From Planctomycetaceae bacterium (GTDB lineage Bacteria > Planctomycetota > Planctomycetia > Pirellulales > Pirellulaceae), in assembly GCA_027487485.1 (NCBI GenBank), contig JAIYDN010000010.1:1-64000 (forward strand): DNA of 64,000 nt. The letters run 5' to 3'. A program made the position numbers and the translations under genes. The notes under the pieces were generated by a model that had not been told where the DNA came from, ran no database searches, and worked only from the letters and a program-made list of their open reading frames with translations. Within the stretch, counting starts at the first letter, position 1; the number at the start of each line of letters is the position of its first letter. This document shows positions 28,035 to 36,352 of this stretch, piece after piece.

Positions 28035-29117
28035 ATGGCTCAGCTTAGCATTCGTACCGATGCGTGTGATCTCGACTTCTTGGCTCTTGGTGCATTGGTT
28101 CATCGGCTCGACCCAGGAATCATTCCATTCCGAAAGGCTAAGTCATTTGATATCCATGTGTCGGGTGGCGAGTACAACTGTGCGGCCAACTTGGCGGACT
28201 GCTTCGGTCTTAAAACTGGCGTCGCAACCGCCATGGTCAATTATGGTATTGGTGAATTGGTCCAAGGCCGAGTGCGAGAAATGGGTGTGAAACCTTTCTA
28301 CAAGCACTTCGAACATGACGGCGTTCGCGGCCCCAACATCGCGACAGTTTACAGCGACCGAGGCCAAGGGGTGCGTCCGCCCGTCGTATTTTACAATCGA
28401 GCCAACGAAGCAGGCGGGATGCTCAAACCAGGCGATTTTGACTGGAAAAAGATTTTCGATGCAGGCGTCCGTTGGTTTCATTCCGGTGGTATCTTCGCAG
28501 CTCTCTCCCCGACAACCTCCGAGCTAATTGTCGAAGGAATGCAAGCGGCGAAAGCTTCGGGAGCTGTCACCTCGTTCGACTTGAACTACCGAGCGAAGTT
28601 ATGGGCAGCTGCCGGCGGAACCGCAAAAGGACAAGAGATGATCAGCAAGATCGTCAAGAACGTCGATATGCTGGTGGGCAATGAAGAAGACTTGCAAAAG
28701 AGCCTTGGAATCGAAGGCCAAGACGTAGAATCCAAGGGAGCGTTGGACCCAGATTCGTTCTTTAAAATGATCGAACGAGCCGTCGATAAGTTTCCGAACG
28801 TCAAGATGGTTGCCACCACTCTTCGAGAAGTGCACTCCACCAATCGTCACGAATGGGCCGCTGTATTGTGGTACGACGGCAAACGCTACGTCAGCCCGAC
28901 ATGCAATTTGGACGTGATCGATCGAATCGGTGGCGGCGATGGATTTGCTTCCGGCCTGATCTACGGCATGCTATCTGGCAAGGAACCAGAACAAGCATTG
29001 CGCCTCGGCTGGGCCCACGGCGCACTCATCACGACCTTCCCTGGCGATACGACCATGGCCAAGCTCCCAGAAGTGGAACAGCTCGCCAAGGGCGGCTCAG
29101 CCCGAGTGCAACGCTAG
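28035..29117 (+). CDS. kdgK: PfkB family sugar kinase, 2-keto-3-deoxygluconate kinase-like
   Basis: A 360-residue ribokinase/PfkB-family kinase. ATG 28035 follows a GGAGA Shine-Dalgarno. Features are the N-terminal SGGEYNCAANLADCFGL substrate lid, the SFDLNYRAKLW block, a NVDMLVGNEEDLQKSLG segment and the C-terminal PfkB signature DRIGGGDGFASGLIYG, whose Asp is the catalytic base. The close pairing with a D-mannonate oxidoreductase-like gene suggests phosphorylation of 2-keto-3-deoxygluconate in hexuronate breakdown, feeding the KDPG aldolase step. The family could also act on other ketose substrates. Confidence 0.8.
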   Translation: MAQLSIRTDACDLDFLALGALVHRLDPGIIPFRKAKSFDIHVSGGEYNCAANLADCFGLKTGVATAMVNYGIGELVQGRVREMGVKPFYKHFEHDGVRGPNIATVYSDRGQGVRPPVVFYNRANEAGGMLKPGDFDWKKIFDAGVRWFHSGGIFAALSPTTSELIVEGMQAAKASGAVTSFDLNYRAKLWAAAGGTAKGQEMISKIVKNVDMLVGNEEDLQKSLGIEGQDVESKGALDPDSFFKMIERAVDKFPNVKMVATTLREVHSTNRHEWAAVLWYDGKRYVSPTCNLDVIDRIGGGDGFASGLIYGMLSGKEPEQALRLGWAHGALITTFPGDTTMAKLPEVEQLAKGGSARVQR

Positions 29118-29221
29118 TCAACAGATCGACTGCTTCGCAGCTACTTGAGCAAGGTGCATCAACCACAACGAGGTTCGACATCAAAGCCCAGGGCGATTGC
29201 AAAGGGCCCCACCCAACGACT

Positions 29222-29344
29222 GAGAGTGGGTCCCTTTCTGGCGAAAAATGTGGGTCGAAAAATAGTTAGCGGAAGAACGATTCTAAAATTTTTCGACCCA
29301 CATTTTTCGACAGACTCTTTTCAAAAAGCGCAAGGAAACTGAGG
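29222..29344 (+). repeat. 123-bp MITE-like repeat, copy 1
   Basis: Begins GAGAGTGGGTCCC and ends AACTGAGG. Inside is a perfect 21-bp inverted repeat, GAAAAATGTGGGTCGAAAAA at 29243-29262 (plus one base) and its complement at 29288-29308. It recurs in the same orientation at 31698-31820. No gene is seen in the 29118-29417 gap apart from this element. Confidence 0.75.
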
Positions 29345-29417
29345 CAATGGTGGACGTCCCTTGGCGTCGAACTCTAGCCCATGGAGATGTCAAGCACTTC
29401 GCGCCCGAAGCCTTGGC

Positions 29418-30077
29418 TTAGCCAAACCATTTTCGGATCGCATCCAAGTTCTTTTGTTCGTCAAAGAACGCTGCTATCTCGATCGCAAAGCCTGGAATAG
29501 CTTGGCTCTCCACGACACCCGAATCCGACTTCTTTTTCAACACAAGTCCATTGGCTTCTTGTAGGTACTGCTCCAACACGCGACGTTCCGTATCGATAAT
29601 CCAGTATTCCATGACACCTTGAGCGGAATAGTCAATGAACTTCGTACCTCGGTCTCGCGCTTCGGTCGATTCAGACAGAACCTCCACGATCAAATCGGGG
29701 ACTGGGAATTGCAAAGTATCCAGATGGATCTGCGAAGACTTTTCCAGCCCAAAAAAGACGACGTCAGGCTCATAGTCATTTCGCGGAAATGAGCACAAAC
29801 ACTTTTCCGACTTCACAGTCCCAAGCCGATGCACGTCCACAAAGAGACTCATCGAGCGAAAAATGCAGCCAGTCGCAATAACATGCCTATTCTTGGCGGG
29901 TGAGTGAAAAATCACTTCACCGTCAATGAACTCGACTTTTTGATCGGGGGTCATTTCTTGGTAGAAACGAGTTCGGATCTGTTGCTCCATTGCTATCTGC
30001 TGTTGCAATTCCTCGAGAATACGAGGCAATAGCGGCGAATGCCGGATCGGTTCAAGCAATTGATCCAACGTAGTCAT
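29418..30077 (-). CDS. Uma2 family endonuclease-like protein (DUF820)
   Basis: A 219-residue Uma2 (PD-(D/E)XK nuclease-like) protein. Visible blocks are MTPDQKVEFIDGEVIFHSPAKNRH near residues 43-66, the putative active-site region NDYEPDVVFFG, PDLIVEVLSESTEARDRGTKFIDYSAQGVMEYWIID and the closing beta region. The E(VL)S and KFIDY segments fit the predicted nuclease core. Uma2 genes occur in many copies in cyanobacteria and planctomycetes, often near mobile DNA; their biological role is unclear. It lies between two copies of a MITE-like repeat (29222-29344 and 31698-31820), so this block may have been acquired as a unit. Confidence 0.85.
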   Translation of the reverse strand: MTTLDQLLEPIRHSPLLPRILEELQQQIAMEQQIRTRFYQEMTPDQKVEFIDGEVIFHSPAKNRHVIATGCIFRSMSLFVDVHRLGTVKSEKCLCSFPRNDYEPDVVFFGLEKSSQIHLDTLQFPVPDLIVEVLSESTEARDRGTKFIDYSAQGVMEYWIIDTERRVLEQYLQEANGLVLKKKSDSGVVESQAIPGFAIEIAAFFDEQKNLDAIRKWFG

Positions 30078-30628
30078 CTGATCTCTCTCGTCTGAGCCTG
30101 ATCTTCACATACACGGGGACAGGATGGCACTGAGATAGTATAGCTTGTCGAAACCACCGAAACCATGACGCAAGCCATATTGCATAGATCAAACATTGGG
30201 ACGGTCACTACAAACTACTACAAACTACTACAAACGGTGCCACCCACTGATTGCCCCCCCACTGATTGGCCCAATTTTTGAAACACAGAGTCACAGAATT
30301 CACAGAGGGACTGAGTCTGTGCAAGTCTTTTCTCTGTGTCCTCTGTGCCTCCGTGTTTCAAAAAAGCAAGCGTCTCCCGAACGGTGCCACCCGTCTCCCG
30401 AACGGTGCCACCCACCGATTGATACCCACCGATTGATATTGCAATCAACCGAACTGCCGCAAGCAGTGATTTGATTCGGGTAAAAAACTTTGCGAAAGCC
30501 AACGATACCATGGTCCGCGCAGCTGGACTTATTGCGAGCGCTGTTTTTCGGCATACAATAGAATCATCTTCGATAATGACAGACCAATACTGCTAACCTG
30601 CTCCAATCTAAATTGGAAGGACTGAAGA
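30078..30628. repeat. intergenic region with ACTACAAACGGTGCCAC and CACAGAG repeats
   Basis: No gene seen. 30207-30235 holds about three tandem ACTACAAACT units, running into ACTACAAACGGTGCCAC (30227-30243), which recurs near 31672-31688. 30279-30307 and 30332-30360 form an imperfect inverted repeat (24 of 29 positions) with TGAAACAC and CTCTGTG cores. Below it, GGTGCCACCC and ACCCACCGATTGATA motifs repeat at 30380-30440. The frames here that spell ETRRHRGHRE-like peptides are products of the repeat and not genes. Confidence 0.65.
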
Positions 30629-31624
30629 ATGACCGTTCGTTATCGAATGAATACAATACGATTGCGTGCCTTTACGCTTGTTGAGTTGTTAGTAGTTATT
30701 GCCATTATTGGAGTGCTGGTAGGCTTGCTTTTGCCTGCTGTTCAAGCGGCTCGCGAGGCTGCTCGGAGAATTCAGTGTGCAAACAATGTTAAGCAACTGG
30801 CATTAGCGTTACATAACCATCACGACACATTCAATAGTTTTCCATCTGGCGGATGGGGATACTACTGGGCCGGAGACTCTGATAGAGGAACAGGTGCACA
30901 ACAGCCTGGAAGTTGGGCTTTTTCAATTCTGCCTTTCATTGAGCAGCAGAACCTCTTTATGATGGCTTCGGATGGCCAACCCAACATTATAACGGCTCAG
31001 CAAAAGGCGAGTACTGCAAAAATGTGCGAAACGCCGATGCCGGGCTTTATTTGCCCCTCCAGGCGAGCACCAACACTTTTTACTCGATCACTTGTTAACC
31101 CAATTCCCGGCGGGCATGCTTGGAATGCGGATCCGGTGAATGCGACGAATCGAAGTGACTATGCAGTAAACGCAGGCGATACAGACATTTATTGGCTTGA
31201 GGGGCCAACGGTTGTCGATGGATTTGCAGGATTGGGATTCTATAACATGAGCCGATGCAATGGAATCAGCCACCAGCGAAGTAAAGTTCGACTTGCTGAA
31301 ATTACAGATGGCACCTCTTCGACTTACCTAGTTGGCGAGAAGTATCTCAATCCAAGCGATTACACGACAGGATTTGACTTCGGCGACGATCACAGCTTGA
31401 TAATGGGAAATGACCTTGACGTCCATCGCTGGACGAACCTACCTCCCATGAAAGACCGTAGAGAGACGTCAGAAGTTTTGCGGTTTGGCAGCGCCCACTC
31501 GAGCGGGTTTCAGATCGGTTTGTGCGATGGTTCAATACGGCACATTGACTTTTCCATTGATGCAACAGTACACCGAAATCTTGGAAATCGACGCGACGGA
31601 CAGGTCGCGAACCTGCCCGATTGA
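30629..31624 (+). CDS. DUF1559 domain-containing pilin-like protein
   Basis: A 331-residue protein of the planctomycete DUF1559 family. ATG 30629 has GGAAGG about nine bases upstream. The N-terminal type IV pilin-like prepilin motif is RAFTLVELLVVIAIIGVLVG (about residues 11-30), followed by LLPAVQAAREAARRIQCANNVKQLALALHNHH, the characteristic DUF1559 start. The rest is an exported globular region with the conserved CPS..R, a HxGG-like segment and FGSAHSSGFQIGLCDGSIRHI at the end. Such proteins resemble pseudopilins of type II secretion and occur in dozens of copies per planctomycete genome. Repeats flank it on both sides. The specific function is unknown. Confidence 0.92.
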   Translation: MTVRYRMNTIRLRAFTLVELLVVIAIIGVLVGLLLPAVQAAREAARRIQCANNVKQLALALHNHHDTFNSFPSGGWGYYWAGDSDRGTGAQQPGSWAFSILPFIEQQNLFMMASDGQPNIITAQQKASTAKMCETPMPGFICPSRRAPTLFTRSLVNPIPGGHAWNADPVNATNRSDYAVNAGDTDIYWLEGPTVVDGFAGLGFYNMSRCNGISHQRSKVRLAEITDGTSSTYLVGEKYLNPSDYTTGFDFGDDHSLIMGNDLDVHRWTNLPPMKDRRETSEVLRFGSAHSSGFQIGLCDGSIRHIDFSIDATVHRNLGNRRDGQVANLPD

Positions 31625-31697
31625 CCCTCAATCCGTCAGATGCCGCACACAACTACAAACTACAAACAGAAACTACAAACGGTGCCACACAACAACG

Positions 31698-31820
31698 GAG
31701 AGTGGGTCCCTTTTTGGAGAATAATGTGGGGCGAAAAATAGTCAGCGGAAGTACGATTCTAAAATTTTTCGACCCACATTTTTCGACAGACTCTTTTCAA
31801 GAAGCGCAAGGGGGCTGAGG
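31698..31820 (+). repeat. 123-bp MITE-like repeat, copy 2
   Basis: Same orientation and length as the copy at 29222-29344. The left arm (31719-31739) carries a few changes while the right arm (31764-31784) is identical to that of copy 1. The terminal GAGAGTGGGTCCC and CTGAGG are conserved. It sits between the DUF1559 gene and the broken gene that follows. Confidence 0.75.
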
Positions 31821-31858
31821 TAAGACACTTCCAGGTGGCATCTTCTGTAGCCTAACAC

Positions 31859-32980
31859 TTAATTCCAAACACCCTCAACAACAATCATCAACCTATTTTG
31901 ATAATCCTTCGGCATTACTGTAATCAACTCTCGCAACAAGCTCGTTTGCTTCTCCAGTCGAAATTCTCTAATCCTTTTCGCGGCTGGCTCAACAATTTCC
32001 GACATCGATTTTGCTTGGCCCCCATCTAGCCCCAAGTAGTTGACCACCTCATTACTAAGCAAAACCTTCATGTCTTCTACCAGCCGACTCCTTTGCAGCC
32101 CCTGAACAATCGCTGCCCTTTGCGCTTTCGACAGTATCCTATCGAGCTCGCTTGAAATCTTGGCTGCATTGTCCACTGGACTCAGCAATTCTTTGTCTTC
32201 CAGAGATGCAATTTCGACTTGCTGTGGATGCGAAAGCTTCAAGTCTTCATCCAGAACTAGCATATTCGCAAATGAAAGCTGCATCTTTGGTCCTGTTCTA
32301 GGCAATACCTGGATTTGGTCCCACGAGAACTCACTACGGGGCAATGATCCAAAGTCCCTCCCAAACATAGCCCACAATCGACTTGAGCTATCTTCCGAAA
32401 GTTCCTGAGCTATTGAATGCAGGCAATCCATGATCTGATTGTCCACGGCTGTTCGAATTTCTTTATTCTTGGAAAAGGCGGGGATCCTAAGTTCGTCGAA
32501 TTGCTTTTGAGACATTCCAAGTTCCAAAAGAAGACTTGCGTTACGATTGAATAGTGCGATTGGAGAGCTGTACTTCTCTCTAAGAATATGAACCCTCCTT
32601 AAATCTAATTGCCGAGGGTCCAGAATCTCTGAAAGTTTCTCGCTAACAAGTCGTTCCTTCAGTTTCTTGAGCTCGCGTTCGTCTTTGGGGCCAGCCTTCC
32701 TTATCAGTTCATCTATTTCTTTGCCAGAACGCAGATCTCGAAGTTTTTCCAAGTCCAACGAATTGATATCCAGCAGTTTGTGCCATTTCTAATTCTCGGT
32801 AATGTCAATCAACGCTCGGCTTCCCTCAAAGGAAGAAAGCACCGACGGTAAAGCAAAGGAACTTAATTCAGGTACTGAATCTTGAGCTGTCAGCTCACTC
32901 AACGAAAGAAAAAGACAACAAAAAACGTACGTTCCCACACGCGTTTTCCAGCTGAATACTGGAGCTTGTTTCGAATTCAT
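31859..32980 (-). pseudogene. hypothetical secreted protein interrupted by an in-frame TAG
   Basis: One reading frame runs from ATG 32980 to the stop at 31859, broken only by TAG at 32789-32791. The upstream 63 codons encode a signal-peptide-like start (TRVGTYVFCCLFLSLSELTAQ) and end SRALIDITEN. The downstream part continues without frame change as KWHKLLDINSLDLEKLRDL and runs for about 309 residues of mainly helical, charged sequence with no family I recognise (SEILDPRQLDLRRVHIL, LLRELITVMPKDYQNRLM). A single substitution would restore a protein of about 373 residues. Either this is a recent pseudogene, a sequencing error, or an unusual stop readthrough. A TTG start at 32758 for the downstream part is not convincing on its own. 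Confidence 0.65.
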
Positions 32981-33308
32981 TCCGCCAATTCTTCGTATCA
33001 TCATCAAGCAATCCAAGGTGGGGCACTCCAGGTTACAGCTGACTGAAAGTTGGAATGGAATACGATGTTCCACAATTGCGGCGAATTCACACATTGCAAC
33101 CCACCGACGGAGAGCGGGTTCCATGAGTTCGCATAACGCCAGCTATGGGCGTGCCTTTACCAGAATGAGGGGCTAGCCCACATCGAAGGCTTCGGCTCCC
33201 GTCGAGCTCAAACTCGGCGGAGCCAAAAACTGAAAACTCAAATAAGGGGCGTAGCGAAAACCAGAATGGTTTAGAGAGCCCCTTGATTACTGAACTACAG
33301 GCTGGAGA

Positions 33309-33488
33309 CTAGCTAAGCTTCCATGCCGCGATCAACTGCTCAGCACCAGGAGTCAGCTTGCGAAGCTTGCCAGCAATCACTGCCTTGTCCGCTTTCGAAG
33401 CCTTTTCGCTCTTCTTGTGAAGCAGTCCCAACTTCTTGGTGCGATGTCTGCGACGGCGAAGTTCGCGTTGTCTTTCTGTGCCAGCCAT
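33309..33488 (-). CDS. DUF6800-like small basic protein
   Basis: A 59-residue, highly basic protein from ATG 33488 that begins MAGTERQRELRRRRHRTKKL and continues with an alternating charged helix to LRKLTPGAEQLIAAWKLS. It resembles the short planctomycete DUF6800 family, which has the same MxGTER-RELRRRRxRxKK opening and is about 55-60 residues long. The function is unknown; the Arg/Lys-rich helix could bind nucleic acid. It lies alone between the broken gene and the GlmU-like gene, on the opposite strand to the latter. A longer upstream extension of the frame is unlikely because homologues start here. Confidence 0.75.
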   Translation of the reverse strand: MAGTERQRELRRRRHRTKKLGLLHKKSEKASKADKAVIAGKLRKLTPGAEQLIAAWKLS

Positions 33489-33699
33489 AGTAATCCTTAG
33501 CGATATGCAAATTTGAGTTGTGAAAATGGCAATTTGGGCTTCCCACGGGCCGTGGAAACCATGGAAGGTAACGAAGTCAGAGAAATTCGTCAATGTTGCA
33601 GGGAACTCTTCAGTGTACCCTGGATAGAGGATGCGATCTTTGGCAAGATGTGCATTAATTGGTTCGAAGGGGCAAAGAAGGGGCAAACAGGAGTAAAGT

Positions 33700-34452
33700 A
33701 TGGCGGAGATTGCGGCGGTTGTTTTGGCTGCGGGAAAAGGAACTCGAATGAAAAGCGAGCTTCCCAAGGTTCTTTTTCCGGTTCTTGGTCGAGCCATGAT
33801 TCATTGGGTTCTTGACGCTCTAGAAGCGGCTGGAGTCACTCAAACGATCGTCGTGGTGGGCTACCGTGAAGATCTTGTTCGCCAAGAACTTGCCAACCGT
33901 AAGGTCGAATTTGCGGTCCAATCCGAACAACTTGGAACCGGTCACGCCGTCCAAATGTGCAGGCCAAACCTAGAAAAAGGGGATTCTCCTGTCCTGATCG
34001 TGGCCGGTGACTCCCCGATGATCCAGGCGGAATCGGTGAAGGAGCTGATTCGCCAATTCTCGGCACAAGAATATGCTTGTTTCATGGGAACCCTCATCAA
34101 GGACGATCCCAAAGGCCTTGGCAGAATTGTCCGCGATTCCAATGGAAAATTCCTTCGGATCGTCGAACACAAGGATGCCAGCCCCGAACAGTTGCTTGTC
34201 CAAGAAGTAAATATGAGCACCTACCTGTTCGATCGCAGCAGTTTGCTTTGGGCTCTGGAAAAACTCAAAAATACCAATTCGCAAGCGGAGTACTATCTGA
34301 CCGACTGTCCCGAAATTCTCTTGCAGAGCGGGAAGAACGTAGACGCTCGAGCTGTTTTGCAGCCCTGCGAAGCCCTAAGCATCAACACGATCGATGAACT
34401 CAAGATGGTAGAAGCGAAAATGACAGAAATGGGCTATCCATGCAAGAACTAA
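33700..34452 (+). CDS. GlmU-like UDP-N-acetylglucosamine pyrophosphorylase domain protein
   Basis: A 250-residue nucleotidyltransferase. The N-terminal sugar-nucleotide signature is VVLAAGKGTRMKSELPKVLFPVLG (about residues 7-30). The SEQLGTGHAV block, VLIVAGDSPMI and GLGRIVRD, then NMSTYLFD and YYLTDCPEIL follow the GlmU uridylyltransferase pattern. The left-handed beta-helix acetyltransferase half of bifunctional GlmU (about 450 residues) is absent, so a separate acetyltransferase must do that step if this enzyme makes UDP-GlcNAc. It overlaps the prs gene by 13 bp in another frame, indicating coupled translation. The glmU-prs order is conserved in many bacteria. Confidence 0.87.
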   Translation: MAEIAAVVLAAGKGTRMKSELPKVLFPVLGRAMIHWVLDALEAAGVTQTIVVVGYREDLVRQELANRKVEFAVQSEQLGTGHAVQMCRPNLEKGDSPVLIVAGDSPMIQAESVKELIRQFSAQEYACFMGTLIKDDPKGLGRIVRDSNGKFLRIVEHKDASPEQLLVQEVNMSTYLFDRSSLLWALEKLKNTNSQAEYYLTDCPEILLQSGKNVDARAVLQPCEALSINTIDELKMVEAKMTEMGYPCKN

Positions 34453-35405
34453 AGATTTTTAGTGGGCGAGCCAACCAGCAATTGGCAAAAGACATTTGCT
34501 CGTCGCTACATCTGGACCTTGGCTCCATTTCCCTTGGCAAGTTTCCCGACGGCGAAAATTTTTGCAAAGTCGAGGACGACGTGCGTGGTCGAGACGTCTA
34601 CTTGATTCAATCGACATGCCCGCCCGTCAACGACAATTTGATGGAACTGCTGATTATGATCGACTCTTGCAAGCGTGCTAGCGCAGCGAGAATTACGGCC
34701 GTTATTCCCTACTTTGGATACGCTCGGCAGGACCGCAAGGACGAAGGGCGAACGCCAATCACCGCCAAACTGGTCGCCAACGTGATCACACGTGCTGGTG
34801 CCGATCGCGTCTTGACCATGGATTTGCACGCCCCGCAGATCCAAGGATTTTTCGATGTGCCTGTGGATCACCTGTACGCAGCGCCCGTTCTAACCAACTA
34901 CTTTTTGAGCAAGTCCTTTGACCCTGCTGACATTGTTGTGGTCAGCCCGGACGAAGGCAGCATCAAGCGAGCGATTGGGCATTCCAAACGTCTGGGTGGC
35001 AAGCTAGCGATTGTCGATAAAGTCCGAGACAACGCCTTCAAGACTCAGCAGAAGAACATCATCGGTGGGCCTGTCGAGGGAAAAATATGCTTGATGTTCG
35101 ACGACATGATCAGTACCGCAGGCTCGATTTGCGGTGCCGCTCGACTTGTCCATGAAGCGGGAGCGAAAGAAATTCATCTCGCTGCCACTCATGGTGTTCT
35201 ATGTGAACCAGCCATTCGCAACCTTCGCGAGGCCCCCATCAACAGCTTGGTGATCACCAACACGATTCCTTTGCCGCCCGAAAAGCGATTGGATAGCATC
35301 CAAGTCCTTACGGTCGCTCCTCTGCTTGCCGAAGCGATTCGACGCATCCATTCCAACAAGTCGATTAGCCAGATGTTTCGATCGGACGAAACGCCGCCAT
35401 CTTAG
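34440..35405 (+). CDS. prs: ribose-phosphate pyrophosphokinase
   Basis: A 321-residue PRPP synthetase that makes PRPP from ribose 5-phosphate and ATP for nucleotide, His and Trp synthesis. Conserved blocks are the N-terminal KIFSGRANQQLA, PYFGYARQDRKDEGRTPITAKLVAN, the divalent-metal loop VLTMDLHAPQIQGFF, a VVSPDEGSIKRA flexible-loop region and the PRPP-binding FDDMISTAGSICGAA. The last motif reads DDMISTAGS where many enzymes have DDMIDTGGT, a variant also found in other phyla. It overlaps the 3' end of the GlmU-like gene, and the class IV aminotransferase gene converges on it with a 4-bp overlap. Confidence 0.95.
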   Translation: MQELKIFSGRANQQLAKDICSSLHLDLGSISLGKFPDGENFCKVEDDVRGRDVYLIQSTCPPVNDNLMELLIMIDSCKRASAARITAVIPYFGYARQDRKDEGRTPITAKLVANVITRAGADRVLTMDLHAPQIQGFFDVPVDHLYAAPVLTNYFLSKSFDPADIVVVSPDEGSIKRAIGHSKRLGGKLAIVDKVRDNAFKTQQKNIIGGPVEGKICLMFDDMISTAGSICGAARLVHEAGAKEIHLAATHGVLCEPAIRNLREAPINSLVITNTIPLPPEKRLDSIQVLTVAPLLAEAIRRIHSNKSISQMFRSDETPPS

Positions 35406-36352
35406 GCGATTTGTTCGATGGCTTGCCGCTCAAAATCGTGCCCAACATGCCTGATCCATTCGGCTTTCAGCTGCTCATAAAGCGAGAAAGCCCTGTCGGT
35501 CCCAAGCTCTCGACCATCCAGCGAACTCGCTCGCCAAATACATCCGGAAGAACCTGTAAGCCACGCTTCACGAGCTTCATGCAAATCGGGCAGTGTTACA
35601 TCCGAACGAATCAAGTCTATCTTGATTTTGCGGAGCAAGCGAGTCGCTAACTTGAGCGAACACCCTTCCAATGCACTTTCAATTGCTGGCGATCGAACCA
35701 CTCCATGCTTGTCGACGATCACGATGTTCGCCAAGGCCGTATCAGCAATGGCACCTTGAATGGTCTTGAGCAATGGCAATGCCTCCACCAACGAACAGTC
35801 TATCGACGTGCGTTGTTTTTTCGCAAGCTCCAGGTCGCTCAGATAGTATGGCAGACGACTCCGAGTCTTCACTTGAGTCGGCCAACAAGTGTCTGGCACA
35901 GCCGAGTAACTTGACAGAAAAAGCGGTGTTCCAAAACGATACCAGGACGCAAGTCGGGTCCAAGACAAAGGACTGACGTGCAAGACGACTGTAGGCCCCG
36001 GTCGATCGCCCCCCAATTCGCCAGGCGATGCAATGGCCACCAGACTCACGTCGCCTGCGTCAGCGACCAAGTCACGATTCAGCTCCAAGAGCCGAAGAAA
36101 CGCATCCTCGAAATTCGGTTGCGAAAGCTCCAGATCGACATCCAAGACTTGCAGCCCCAACGAGAATCGTTCCCATCGATCCTGGAGATCGAACAGACGC
36201 CCACCCAGCGTTCGGAAACGTTCCACAACCATTGCACCATAAAGAGCCCCAGCGTCATGGAACGACCAACCGCATTCAGCCAGCGCGATGGGTTCCCAAT
36301 GTCGCAATGATGAATTCCAGCGAAGAGCTTGGCTATTGCGAAACGCAGGCAT
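35402..36352 (-). CDS. class IV PLP-dependent aminotransferase
   Basis: A 316-residue fold-type IV aminotransferase, the class containing branched-chain aminotransferase, aminodeoxychorismate lyase and D-amino acid aminotransferase. The start carries HDAGALYGAMVVERFRTLGGRLFDL, the pattern common to aminodeoxychorismate lyase and BCAT. The PLP Lys lies in QVKTRSRLPYYLSDLELAKK, and DTALANIVIVDKHG corresponds to the family GxxxEx(S/T)xxN segment with an Asp in place of Glu. The C-terminal EAREAWLTGSSGCIWRASSLDGRELG matches the EVFLTGT block. The substrate cannot be fixed; 4-amino-4-deoxychorismate lyase is one candidate. The start lies 20 bp inside the end of the upstream hydrolase gene. Confidence 0.82.
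   Translation of the reverse strand: MPAFRNSQALRWNSSLRHWEPIALAECGWSFHDAGALYGAMVVERFRTLGGRLFDLQDRWERFSLGLQVLDVDLELSQPNFEDAFLRLLELNRDLVADAGDVSLVAIASPGELGGDRPGPTVVLHVSPLSWTRLASWYRFGTPLFLSSYSAVPDTCWPTQVKTRSRLPYYLSDLELAKKQRTSIDCSLVEALPLLKTIQGAIADTALANIVIVDKHGVVRSPAIESALEGCSLKLATRLLRKIKIDLIRSDVTLPDLHEAREAWLTGSSGCIWRASSLDGRELGTDRAFSLYEQLKAEWIRHVGHDFERQAIEQIA

Noticed and set aside
30300-30554. Short frames giving ETRRHRGHRE-like peptides
   Set aside because: They are produced by the CACAGAG/CTCTGTG inverted repeat, which is often miscalled as a gene.
32789-32791. TAG as a pyrrolysine codon
   Set aside because: No pyl genes or PYLIS-like context are seen in the window and the trait is not expected in this lineage; a lesion is the simpler view.
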